From contig NDFF03000158.1 in NCBI GenBank assembly GCA_002150815.3, forward strand, positions 1 to 64,000: a stretch of 64,000 nt of DNA. The letters are read 5' to 3'. Positions 21,796 through 34,335 of this stretch are shown here, piece by piece. The translations under genes and the position numbers were made by a program. This DNA comes from Grammothele lineata. Its lineage: Eukaryota; Basidiomycota; Agaricomycetes; Polyporales; Polyporaceae. The first letter of the stretch is position 1, and every line of letters begins with the position of its first letter. The notes beneath the pieces are model-generated. The model ran no database searches. It saw only the letters and a program-made list of their open reading frames with translations, and was not told the DNA's origin.

Positions 21796-24700
21796 CTACG
21801 CATCCCCTAGGAGGTTCTCCACAACCTCCCGCCTCGCCCACTCTCCTACTTGGCTCCTCCCCGCGTCCGCGACGGACCTCCAGATCAGCAGCCTGTAGGA
21901 AAGCGCGTCCCAGACCCCCGTTTTGTGCGGCCATGTCATGGAGACTCGCCAGAGCGCCTCGACACATTCGCCCCAAAGCTCGGTTGTCAGCGAGGGAGGA
22001 GGATCGAAGAGATGCTGTGAGCGATGAAGTCTGACTGGTGGCGGTGGGCGGTTTGGGTGGAAGGTAACTGTGAGGGTCCCGGAAGTTGGTATGGCTACTT
22101 CGCCTTCCATGCTTGTTAGCCAGTGTAGGCATCGTTCCAGGACTTCGGGGATGTGAGATGTAGGCGGGCCGGGGAGGAGGGCGAGCCTCAGGAGCACGGG
22201 TACCGCAGCTATGAAAACCCCTTGGGTGCAACCTAGAGTAGGAGGCATTAGCAATATATCGACCTACTATTCGTGATGTAGAGTACGCACCATTATCCTT
22301 CAAGATCGTCTTCAGACAACGGCCCACAGCCGCACGCCACTCCCCGCCCGTAGCCGCCTCCACCTTCTTCGCGTCCACAACAGCAAGCACGTTCTCCAAC
22401 ACGCGGACCCACGCGACCGCCTCCTCCGCGCGCAGCGTCTGCAGCTGCATCTCGACCCACGCGAGCAGCGCGTGCCTGAGCACAAGGGACGCCGCGACCC
22501 TCGCCCCGCACGTCGCGTTCGCGAGCACCTCGAGCACGCCCCTCCGCAGCGCGCGGTCGCGGCTCTCTGCCTGGAACGCGCTCGCGAGGAGGTCCCATGT
22601 GTGTCGCCGGCGGAGGACGCGCCAGTCGCTAGCGGAGGAGGGGGCGAGGCCGTCGGCGAGGAAGCGCACGATCCATGCGCGTTCTTTCTTCCAGTCGTCG
22701 GACGCGCTGTAGAGCATGCCGTAGAGCATGGGCACGTCGGTGGGGTCGAGCACGGGGCGCTGGAGGAGGAAGCGCGCGGTGAGTGGGTAGATGAAGTTGG
22801 AAGGGTAGAAAAGGGCGCGGAGGGCGTGTGCGAGGAGGAGAGTCGTGTATGTGGGTAGGCGCGGGGCATCGTCGGACAAGGAGGGCGCGGTGGAGGGTAG
22901 GTCTTTGAGGAGGTTGAGGATGTGGAGGACGTGCGCCTTCTCTTGCATATCGGCGTTCTGTAAGAGTTGGGGCATGTCAATTGGCGAGTCTGGTGGCACG
23001 ACAATGATGACCTACCTCGAGAGCTCGATAGAGCGCGGCCATCTGCGCCCAAGCCACCTCTCGGAGCGCATCATCCTTCGCGGACAGCATGCGTAGTACC
23101 AAACTAGCGACGTTGGTCCGGAAGAACTGCACCCACTCTAGAGCAGACGACGGAGGACTATCCGAGAGCATCTGCGCAAACAAGAGAAGCACGAACATAG
23201 GGTCGTACAACAAATCGGTCGGTGGATGACCGTTGGCCCCGTCATCTGCGAGCTTGCGCCATTCCGGAAACTCGAGGCAGGTCTTGAGGATCCGGCTCGG
23301 GTCGAAGCTCTGGATGGCTTCGAGTGCGTTCTCGGAGGCGACGTCGGTAGAGGTCGACCATTTGCCGAGCAGGGCGGCGACGGATGTCTTCCGAGTGGAC
23401 TCAAACAGTTGGAAGATGGACAGAATCTGGAGGTCGGCGTGACCCAGAGTCCCTCCGTATACCTTGCTCAAGGGCTCGATGTGGCTTGGCTGGCATGTAT
23501 TGGTCGGGTGGAGGTGGAAGAGTGTGTGCAGGAAGTCGATGATGTCGTCGCGGGGAGAGCGCTCATCGGACGTGATCGCACAGTACTCGTAGAGCTTAGC
23601 GTGTTGCACTACAGTCTGCAGGAACTTGTTCACAGTAGCGGGCTGTCACAAGATCATCAGCTATATGCTATACCTGTGCGAGCGGTATACATACCTTCAA
23701 ATGAGTTGACGACGCTAGGAGGCGCGCGAAGCGGAGGCCTTCCACGTGTGAGAGATGATCTTGCGTCACAGCAGCGATGACCGGCTCCGCAAGATGGTTT
23801 TTGACAGGTAATTTGGCCTGTATCAGAGATGCTGAGGAATTGGATCATTAATGTGTCGTACGGGACTCGTTGACCGCATAGGACATACCTATTGCCAACA
23901 TCATGGCAGGCCCATCGTTCAAAGACGTCCCGTCTACAATGTGCCGCACAGCCCACTTCAACCCAACGTCAAGAACTTCTTCAGCCAGCTCTTTCGCATT
24001 GGATCCAATTTTATTCAGTAGGTCTCGAGCGACGCAGAGGGCGTATAATGATAGCTTCTCCGGAGCAACCGACGGCAGTTCTTTAGCAAGGACCTTGAAG
24101 TACTTTGCATAGCTAGAGGGAGCCGATACGACCATATCTACGATGCATTTGGCCGCCATCGCACAGATCTGGGGTGGATGTCGTGCTGCCGTGACCGTCT
24201 TGGCTAGGCGGGTGAAGTGCGATTGCAAGTCGAGCTCCTCCCCTTCGCCGTGCGCGGAATCGTAGAGGACGAATATGATACGAACGAGATGTGTGGTGCT
24301 GCAGTTCTTCGAGGTGGGAGATGCGAGCCACTCCACGACGGCTGGCTTTGAAGAGCGCTGACGATACAGGAGGTGCGTGACGATGTCCACTCCGGCGTCC
24401 GACAGACTCTCGGCGCGCAGAATGGATGCGAGCGAGAGCGAGGACGGGGGCTGAAGCCGGAGAGACCACCGCTTCGCGGCGCTGGGAGCGATTGCCGCGA
24501 CGTTCCAGTCGGAGAATGGCCGTGGAGGGAGGTACCCATCGTGACCAAGAGGTAAGGATCCTTGCGTTCCTGCGGCAATAAGCTTCTCGAGATCTGGCGA
24601 TGGCGGAAGAAGGGCTTGCAGGCGGCAGAGCAAGGGAAGAGCCTGCGTCGTGGCGTCCATGTCGTGGAAGAGCGTGTCGCTCGTGGCCGCAATCACCTCT

Positions 24701-27700
24701 TCCATAATCTCCTTAGTAGCCGCAGCGCTCGAGTGCTCTGCTCTGTCTACAAGATAGTCTAACAGGCCGAGAGCATTTCTAGAGTCCAGGAATCGGAACC
24801 ACATGAACGCAGTTGCGCGCTGAGGATGAGATTAGACGGGATTATCCATCAATGGTGAAGGCGGGCTTACCTGATCCTCAGACATGTTATCCAGAGATTC
24901 TCGTATGACGAGCACCCAGCGACCAGTCAAACCCTCGAAGAGCTGCACTGTATCTTCCTCTCCTCCCTTGAAGCAAGAATCCAGCAACTCGCTAAAACCT
25001 GAGATAGCGTTAGTCCGTGTTGGGGAAGCAGATATTATCGTCCATATATACCTTCTCTGATGCTCGTAGATAAAGGTCGAGCAGAAAGCGATTTGAGTGC
25101 TTCCGAGTCGAAACAGAACAAGACCAGATTAGACGTGTTGATATTCTGCACTTCTCGTGTCTTGCGGATGATGCTAGCCAAGACCCGAATGCCGTCTCGT
25201 ACTGCGCGATCAACTACATCGGGACACGCCAATCTGTGGAGCACCAGACGGGTTGCTTGCATGACGTCGACTTCCTGCGCATTGTTGAAGAAGACGCTTT
25301 CAGCGAGAAGCTTTTGACAGGCCGCGCCATCTAGACAAGCATCCGAGCAATGTAAGAATAGGAAGGGGAAGGGAATGCTGCGGGTCTCAAGGTCAGCTCT
25401 CCAACAGGGTGATGATTTATGGATAATACGTACTACCTTCCCACTCGGTGCAAGTCAAACGTCACGTCCAGTGCGTCCCAAAGGGATACTTGTTGGGGAT
25501 CGAGATACTGCACAAGCTCCTGCAAGGCCGGCGGATGGAGGCGTTCAACCGAAGCCAGGAGACGGCGCAAGTCGGAGGCGTTGATGCGGGGAACGACCAG
25601 CCTGGACCAATCCACGAGCTCATACGCGGAGATTTGCGAAACAATCTCAGAATCTGCTACAGGTCCCGTCGACATTTGATCAGTCAAGGGCAGTACTATG
25701 AACCGTGTATCCACTCACGTTGAGCAATCTTCTCCACTTGACCAAGGAATTCCTCAACTGCAGGGACTGACTCTTGAACGATGGCAGTGGAGGGACTTCG
25801 TAGTTGTTCCATTGACGACCCCAATAGAGATACTTCGTACCGAATGGCAGCGTCCATTGTCGGGTTATCAGGGAATAATGGCCGATTGATAACAAGTACA
25901 GAGATCCTCGCAACGAATGCTTGGGGGAGTGCCAGGTCGGCGCTCTTACTGGCGATTCTTACGAGCAACTTTCGTATGTAAGAGAAAAGCGCGAGTGTAT
26001 CCGAAGGGGTGAGCAGCTTCGCTCTAAGCTTTGCGCCGAGTTGCTCGATAACCGTAGCCAGAAGCGGACTGGGGAATGCCTCTGGTCGAGCACCGATGGA
26101 CGAAGACGAAGCGCCAGCCTCGTCGCAGTGGGCGTTATGTATGTTTTGCAGCTCCTCCACGTATTTGTATGGCGTTTTGACGCACCGCTGTACACAATCG
26201 TCTAGGAAAGGGATGACGCTTCCCGCCTCGTCCGTGAGCGCGGCGCCATCGGGAGCTTGTGCTCCTAGGGCCCGCCGCGTACGTGGAAGGGAGTCGAGCC
26301 AGAGCGCGATCTCGTCTACGTCATGCTGAAAGAGTACACCGGGCGCGAGGATGTGGCGGAGAAGCGCGGCAATGGCGTTACGCACGGCGGGGACGGGTGT
26401 GATGACATAGGCCTTCAGCAGTATGTGGAAGTTGCTGTGTTTCGAACCTACATAAGCTGTCAGCACGCGCACTTATAGCTCAACCAGGGCAGCTTACCTG
26501 ACTTCCCAGACCATGTAAACTGTTCACTCTCTTTGAGAAGTCGAAGGACATGCAGTTGACGCAGAGTATCAAGCCCACCAGTCGGGCCGGTGGAGTCGAC
26601 TTCCAATAGCATTTCTTCGATTGCTTGCAGAAGTTTGCCTGCGTCGAAGCGAGCTTCTGCCACGACGGCGGGGAGCAGGCGATGGTAGAGCCATAGAAGA
26701 CGATGTGCGCTCTCGGCAAGCAGAGCTGTTCGCGTAGGGTTGGGCACAACCTCCTGCTTCTCCTTCCCATCTTTAGCAGCAGGCACAGCGTTGACCTCGT
26801 TGAAGCGTTGAGAGAATCCCACAATGACCTGGAAGTCGGGAACCCTCTTCCGGACTTCACGCTCGACCTCTCGTCGCCGCCTTGCCCACAAGCCGTCCTC
26901 CTCATCCTCCTCTAGCGCCCGCTCAACCTCTTGGAATGCCTGTACCACCGTCTCGTACTTGAGCAGACATTTCGAGAGCGCGAGCGCGCACGCGTGTTGC
27001 ACCAACGCAGATGGGGCTTGCAGCCCGCGCGTGAGGTGCGTCTTGATGTGCGATGTGGGGAGGATGTTTTCAATAATAGCGGACAGTGGTGGCGGGGAGG
27101 GTTGATAGAGTGATGCGCCCCCACTGCCGCTTTCGGGAAGGAAGAACGAGGCAGTAGGAACAGGAAGGGAGACAACCGCGCCGAAGAATGCGATGTTGGC
27201 AAGCCACTTGGACGAGAGTCGCGGTTCAAGCGCCAATCCCGCGCTCGTCCAATATCCAGCGGCGAGCTCAGGGCAAGCGGCAAGTAACTTGAGGGCGAGC
27301 TCCTGCTGACGTGGATCTTCGTTAACCTTCAGCGTCTTAAGGACGTTCGCGAGGATCTTGTTGTACACCTTGCTTCCTTTGGAGGAGCCGCTTTCGCTCT
27401 CGAGCATGCCGCCGTCCGCGGATGTGCGAATGTCCCCGTCGGCTTCGCGGGGGTACCAGCCACGGTCGTGGAAGCATAGGCCGACCCCTGGACGGGTACA
27501 GAGGGCCAGAAGGAAGTGGTGGACTACATCAGCGGGGATAGACTCAGCGTCCGAGCCTTCAGCGGTGCTTCGTTCGTAAATCCTCATGAGCTGGATGGTG
27601 CATATAATCAACTTTGACGGATACGATGAGAACGTTCAAGGCTGGACATACCTGTGAAAGTGTAGCCTCGCTGAATACTTGAATCTTAAGCGTCCGTTTG

Positions 27701-28729
27701 AGTTTTGCGTCGGCCCACAGACCCGACCAACAAACTTCAAGGACACGTCTGACGACCGCATATGAATCTTGCCATAATCCCTTGAAGATGGACGTGAACG
27801 CGTCACGATGCTGTTCCAGGAAGGCAGTCTTGACATTCGAGGGTGTCGAGGTGTCGAGGAAGGACAGCACGAGAAGAACATACAAAGTTCTGATGTCTTC
27901 GCGACAGTTAGTCTTCAGATAGCCTCACGAAAAGTAAGCCAAACCTGGTCGAACGAGCATGTCCACCTCATCTCCGCCCTTCGTCTTGCGCCTCATGTGA
28001 AGGAGTTTTGGCAGGGACTGGATGCTCAATTGTTCGCATGGTATATGCGCATGGAAGTACGACTACATACCTTATTTTCCCATGCAACTGCATCCAAAAC
28101 TGCCTTCCGCTCACGTCCGCCTGCAAAGTTTGACAAACTGTTGAGTAGTTTGAGGGTGACGAGCACCAGCTCGGTGTGTTGGCCCGACACGTAGAAGTTG
28201 AGATGGTGCGTCCATTGCTGAGACAGAAGAGTGCGAACTATTGGCAGCGCGAGTGCTTGGTAGGTGTAATGAGACGACAGGAGGGTGATCAGAGCTGAGA
28301 ATACCCCGACAATTACCGCGAGCAAGGACATTTGCCGCTACATTGCCAAAAACGCGTTTCAACGAGTGCTTCAAGACGCGAAGAACGACCAACACACCGA
28401 GTTTGCCCCTTCCCATGCAGTGAACAAGTCCTGAGCACCGGGGTCCGCTTCTAGCCATTCCTTCGCAAGGACAAGCCGTTCATCGTTGACCTGGATGGGA
28501 GGCTCGTTTGGCTTGACGGTGAGCTGGTTTCGCAGTGCAGTCAAGCCTTTCAATCCGCGTAAGGAGAGACATGAAGAGCGTTGATGTTAGACATACCCTC
28601 TACGAAACCGCTCTCGCTCTGCGCCTGGAAGACGCGGCGGATGTCCGATGCAGAAGAATATTTGTAGGACTGCTTGGAAGACGGCTCCGTTTTGCGCCTC
28701 TTTAGGGGTGGTTGATCGCGCGCAGGCAT
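21796..28729 (-). CDS. URB1: URB1/Npa1, nucleolar pre-ribosomal-associated protein 1
   Basis: This very large gene has about 14 exons and encodes roughly 2,000 residues, the size of fungal Npa1. It starts MPARDQPPLKRRKTEPSSKQ at 28729, with a basic nucleolar-type leader. The N-terminal Npa1 region shows LNSLSNFAGG, LYVLLVLSFLDTSTPSNVKT, the telling GLWQDSYAVVRRVLEVCWSG and a late RPGVGLCFHDRGWYP followed by KVYNKILANVLKTLK. The rest is alpha-helical repeat-like sequence. The final exon runs from about 22240 to 21796. It is entered in the frame ending VGEWARREVVENLLGDA, because the longer neighbouring frame has no helical character. In yeast Npa1 scaffolds an early pre-60S subcomplex with Npa2, Rsa3, Nop8 and Dbp6. 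Its stop is 36 bases from that of RSA3. Confidence 0.9.
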
Positions 28730-29884
28730 TATAGAGTCAGACCAGATTCATCAAAGTCTTTGGAGTTGTTCAACGCGCAAGACACATTTCAGGGAGCGGA
28801 GGAGCAGGACGAGTGTGGCTTTCACATCGAATCCTACGCACCGCGACAGACTCGAGCGCTCGTTTGCAGCTGAAAATCGAGTAGCGCCGGTAGACGTCAT
28901 ATTTTAGACGCCCATCTGAAGAGGCCCAGAAGGGCAAGACCGCAAACCTCGCCTCCCTCTGTTACCCACTCAGCATAGGGGTAACATTTCTTCTAACACC
29001 GGCCAGCTACTAGAATCTACCTCTACTGTTCATGCATCATGTCTCATAGCACCCTCGCCAGAGCCACTACAAACGTCTATCAGAGTTAAAATATCAACAC
29101 AACTTCATCCCCTGGCCCTGGTCGTGCCACCCCAAGACATATTCTAACCGGCATTCTTGCTGTTGAATACACGACACTGACGCATCGTTACAAAATAGGG
29201 TACGACAAGATGGAAACTGCATTCTCTAGAGGATTGCAATGAGCTGGCTTGCTCTAAACAGCTCATCGTAGCAGCGAACGCCTACCTTCACTCATCTGCC
29301 GCAATGATCAACGACGTGCCGCAGGTGCACGGAATGCACAGATATCCTGCCGCGACACCAAGCTTGCGGTTGATCTTGCTCGCGCCCGAAATGACACCTA
29401 TGTATACGACAACGCTGAGTCACGAGCTTGCCAGGACGAATCCTTGCGACGTACCAGCTATCACTGCCAGGTAGCCCTTCCCAATGCCCTTGAAAACTCC
29501 TCCAACAGCGCTAGCATTCATCGGTACAGTATGTCACCCGTTTGCCCCTTTCCTAGACACGTATATCCAAACTGACCTCATTATGATATTCTAGTATAGG
29601 CCTTCGTGTTCTGGTACAATTGGATGTTCTGGAAGTCCTCTTATGGACTCACGGGAAATGACCTCGTCGGTGAGGGGTGGTGAGGGGAGAAAGCGTGAAG
29701 TCACTGTCGTAAACTGTTAGGTGCGCTCTCCACCCCGCCCGTTATACAGACATCACTTTCCGCTCATAGCCTCCGATACCTCATCTTCCCATCACCGACT
29801 CCCATCATTCTGACATCAACCAGTATCCTGTCTCTCCATACAGACCGTCTGAAACCGGTATGCTATAATTAGATACCAACATAT
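28730..29884. other. Intergenic, no gene seen
   Basis: It holds the 5' flank of URB1 and about 1 kb of more AT-balanced sequence with no frame longer than 60 codons and no recognisable element. Confidence 0.5.
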
Positions 29885-30889
29885 TCAGTCTGCCAGTTTT
29901 ACCCGGACATAATCGTAATAGCCTGTGCCCCAATCGCGGTGGTAGTCTACCGCTGCCGGTGCGCGCCAACTTCCATACAGCTTGCGAGAATGAGTGAAAC
30001 CGTGGCGCCGTTTCAAGAGCAGATTGTTATTGCCGCCCGCCGGAGGTCTTTCTTTCTCGCAAGCGATCATCTCGAGGGCAACGGTGGGCGTTGATTGTGA
30101 TCGCCGGTCCAGATCCCACAGATTATATCGAACCTCCCCGTCGACTTCACATAACGAGAAGTATTTGTATCGAACTCCCGGCTGCGGCTTCAATGGAAGC
30201 TTCGAACCATATTCTTCAAGTTGTATCATCACGTTGCGCATCTCAACTGTTTCTCGCTCGCCAAACGGTCTATCACCCCCCGTAACATTTTGGCCTGGAA
30301 CGGCACTCCGTTTCCCATTCTTACATAAAGGGAGTTCTTTCTTTCACGCTTATCCCTCTTCCAGGGATCGACGAAAGCGCCTCTTTTGGTCACCGCCAAG
30401 GCGGTGATGCCACGGTGGTCGCTCAACTCTCACGTTACGGTATCACGGTTCCCGTACTCGCTCTTGTCGTGGTGAGGATTTATGGTTGTGCACAAAGCGC
30501 TGCGCCCGGCTTGAGCAATTGCATCTGTCACTGAGACTACTAACTCAATCTTTCTTCTGTGAAACTCCGACGTTCTGAAGGGGGATGTAGTGACACGGTT
30601 TGATGGTACAAGAGTGGTTTGACGCATTGGCGGACATAACGCAGCTACGATCCCAGTTTAGACGCTCTATCATGTCCCCGAAAGCTTTATCAGACCCGAG
30701 GGTGATATTACTTTGGACCACAATCATAGGAGACTCAGGTAGAAGTTTCCCTGCATGCTTCGGACGTCTCGGACTTCTCGGATTGTGACGAGGCTCGGAT
30801 GAGACGGATTTGCCTTGTGTTCTCTTCAACTCCGCTGCGCACTCATTGATGGTAGGAAGATAGGAATTCGTGAAGACCCACGGAATCAT
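29885..30889 (-). CDS. Possible multi-exon gene, unrecognised
   Basis: Several minus-strand frames with protein-like composition follow each other. The last runs to a stop at 29885 and carries LKPQPGVRYKYFSLCEVDG, YNLWDLDRRSQ and a YYDYVRVKLAD end. It can extend upstream to an AG at about 30349, giving about 150 residues. An upstream frame at 30545-30889 contains MIVVQSNITLGSDKAFGDMI. I could not link them with confident splice sites. No domain is recognised, and the start is unknown. It may be a real gene, or a degraded one. Confidence 0.35.
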
Positions 30890-32051
30890 GAGAGGGAAGC
30901 GGGGCTTCTTGATGGCCTATGACCGTGGCGGTTGAGCGGGGGAACCTGCCAGTGTAACAGCCCGCCTGATGGCCTGCCATAGCCAGCTGTATCTCGTATG
31001 CGCTACACTGTAGCACTATACCAATCATCTTGGATCTTGAGAATTTATGTTCGGCGAGAACGCTCAGACTTGAGCTTGATGATGCCACGAGTACGGTACG
31101 TACCGAGCTCGGGGTTTGAACGCGACCACGTGAGAAACGTATGACTTTGTTCAGGGCAGGTCCAGCAGTGATGATGGTCGCACGGTGAATGTCGACTCCA
31201 CGCGCGTTCACACGCGTCGTGAGTCCACCATATTCTCGGCTGGGACGTAAACCTTTCCCAGATTCTATGGATCGTTCATATCCATCCTGTTCCCTCAATT
31301 ACTCAACGCCCTTCTCGGCTTCAAGTTCGAACTCGTGCTGCTAGTAATATGAAGATCGGCCGCTCTTTTTCAACCAGCTGCTGCATTGCTGTTGCATCGG
31401 TTCTCCCGAAGGTTTCGGGGGCAGTAGCCCCGCAAAGGACTATCACCACGGTACCGTAAGACGCAAGATACTTTCACCTTCATGTGACGGGTGCGTGTAT
31501 CTCCTCACCTCCGCCTTGCCAGCGCATCCATTCACTGCCTTCCATACAAAGTTCTCCTAGTGAGCTCTTGTCGCGGTGATTCTTTGATCATCTTCGATTT
31601 CTCCTGTCGCCTGACAGGTCATCACGCTATAAAGCAAATCTTGTTGTCGCGCCTTCTACGCTCGCAAACTCTCAGGGAATCCTCTTCAACTATGCATTGC
31701 TACAGGTACAGACCTCTAGACATCGACAGTGAACCGTTGACGGACAACGGGTCGCTGCTTGTACCGGATCCCGGATCCCACGCGGGCTCGTTACGTGGTC
31801 GGAAAATCACTCAATGCCGCCGGCTGCGAGTGCTCGTCTGTTCTCTCCGTTTTCATTTTAGGCTTCTCACACTGTGAACCCAGTGGCGGAGCGCCGTCGA
31901 TATCCCGATGATGCGCATCTTCTCATGACGCGCGGGCTGTAGTACCGCATGGCGGGAGTCCTTGACGGGAACATATATCCCAGATCCTGTTGCGCTTTCT
32001 TGGCATGTCTCTTCCCCCCCTTCCGCTCGTTTCTTCCTCCTAGGCCTACAC
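30890..32051. other. Intergenic upstream of DUF6534 gene 1
   Basis: No gene was resolved. A TATAAA at about 31628 lies 420 bases before the next start, too far to be assigned with confidence. Frames on both strands are short or motif-free. Confidence 0.4.
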
Positions 32052-34335
32052 ATGATGGCTCTAACCAATACAGCCGCCACCGGTGCGATGTCGAACTTGA
32101 CGAACCCCCTGGACGATCCTGCGCTCGCGCAAGCATTGGCGGTGTGGATGCCCTTCGACAAGACACTTGGCGCATACCTCCTTGGGACGTTCGTTGGTCT
32201 GGTGTATGCCCATTTTTGTCCACCCACTTGTATTCCGCGCTCATTAACTCCCCACTCATAGTTTGTATGGATTGAGTGTACATCAGATGTACAGATACTA
32301 TCGTTTATTCCCTTCCGAAAATATTTATATTCGTCTTCTGGTGAGTTTGAGTGACACCTCTGTCCTCTGGGAGCAATCTGACCTCGACGCGATGGCATAG
32401 GTGGCTTGTGTGATGTACGTCAGCACGTCAGGATGCGGTCGATGCCGGTTTTACAGAAGCGTCTGTTAGGGTGTTAGAAACAGGTCATACCGTGTTGACT
32501 ATGCATACCTGGTAAGCTTACTACAAGTCCTGTGATGTTCATTCTTGGCTGAGCGTTTGATAAGCTATTACTATCTGGTGACCCACTTCTTCCAATTTGA
32601 AGCCCTCTTCAATGGTGTATGGTACGTACTATCGAGCCCTCTTCTTCTCTTCTAAACGTCTGACTGTTGTAGGTCCCTCAATGTAAGTGCTGCTGTACAA
32701 CGTGTTTTTCATCGCTCATCAACTTCCAGGCGCTTCCCTTGTTCATGGTGAGTGTCATAGACTCGATGAACTCTCTTCGTAATCTGAACCTCGCGCACAG
32801 AGTGCGATTACAATTACGGGACAATTGTGAGTTTTTGACTCGATGTTATACCATGAATCACTGCCTCATGGGTATTCTCTGGAATAGGTTCTTTGCACGG
32901 CGCGTGTGGCTCAGTAAGTCTCATATCCAGCTAGAGCCATGCCAACCCTTCTCTGAGCCCCGATAGTCGGTCCCGCGTATCGCGTCCTTGTCGTAGCCGC
33001 AGTGAGTGATATTATTCATGTACTGTGCTGTCAGTCGTGTTTATGGAGATCAGATGTTTTCCTTCGTGGCGGAGATTGGTACGTTTCGAGTTCAGGTTGA
33101 ATGCCCGGTGATGTTGACAAGCGACAAACTTCTCCGCTGTCCTATCTCCTGTAGGGTTCTCCGTGGGTATGTGGCTGTCAATAGTACTCCGATCGGTGTA
33201 TCTCATACTCCATTGCAGCGACAGCCGTTCAAGTGTGCGCATCCCCCTTAAATCTTGGCTGGCATGAGGCGTTAGCTAAGGACCTCGTACAGGTTTGACT
33301 CGCCAGTGCTGGGTAGCGTCGCCTCGTTTGTCGTACGTGATGATATCTCCGATCGCTCATTCGCGAGTATACTCACGAGATGTTGACAGTGGCTCGTTCC
33401 CGCCACGTTCGGCTCGGCGTTCCTGGCCGACGTAATGTTCACTGCGACGCTCACGGCGGTTCTCAGACGAAGTCGCGCAGGAAGTTCTAGCTTCAAGCGG
33501 TGAGGGATGAGATTTCGCCTACCCCATGACTGCTTTCCTGATTTTCATATCAGGACGGAAGAGTCGCTATGTGACAAGTTCATGATCTATGTAGTGAACA
33601 CTGGTGCGTGATGTGCTGCCGGAGAGCTGCTAGAAGCCAATGATACCAATCACCCATATCAGGTTTGCTACACTGGTAAGTAAATCGTGTGTAAGGGCCC
33701 ATTTATATCAAGCTGAATTTATTTCGAACAAGTACATTCAACTTGGTCTCACTGATATTGGTGAGATTCTTTCCACCCTTGTTGAGCCCTGGTAGTTCCT
33801 TAACTCCGTTGCAGACTGCCTTGAGCATCCACACCTTCATCTACATCTTTTTCAGCATTATCGCTGCGCGCCGTGAGTGCCCCGTGCACGCCTCTATCAA
33901 AATAGCTCTCTGACGTCGTGATCCACAGTTTACGCAAACTCCCTCCTAGCAGTGTGAGTAAATCCTCCGAAGGCGCAGTCCCACGCCGCGTGCGGCTCAG
34001 CGCCCTTTCTTGCTCGTGCTCACACGCCTGCCGCGCAATGTAGGCTCAACTCTCGCACGAATCTGACGGGGCGTGGCGTCGAGGTCGTCGAGGGCTCAGG
34101 CTCGTACGGACTGCACCTTATCGCGCGCGCGAACCGCCGGGCGGCGGCCGAGGTGTGGAACGCTCCGCAGGTGCGCTAACACGTGTGTTCTCTGCAGACG
34201 CCAACTAACCAATCACTTCGCGAATTCGTGTTACAGATGCCGAGCTCAGAGCCTTCGTCCATTGCTATCAACGTCACGACTACGAACGAAAGCGATAGGT
34301 GGGAAATGCTCACAGCGAAGGGCGAGAGGATGTAG
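32052..34335 (+). CDS. DUF6534-family multi-pass membrane protein, copy 1
   Basis: Many short exons can be followed. The first is 32052-32203 and ends in a DKTLGAYLLGTFVGL segment. The second, 32262-32340, reads LYGLSVHQMYRYYRLFPS. Then come a 14-base exon at 32401, an exon with VLETGHTVLTMHTW, one with FFARRVWL, and a late one with the family signature LYANSLLAV followed by LNSRTNLTG. The last exon ends LTAKGERM at 34333-34335. This is the layout of the basidiomycete DUF6534 proteins: about seven membrane segments, short loops and a polar C-terminal tail. Their function is unknown; a receptor-like topology is often suggested. Exon-by-exon it matches the gene at 35681. Confidence 0.8.

Noticed and set aside
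21785..22250. Alternative last exon of URB1 in the frame ending RGCVEGM
   Set aside because: The other frame, reached by a good CTACTCTAG acceptor, has continuous helical protein-like sequence ending VENLLGDA; the RGCVEGM frame is Arg/Pro-rich.
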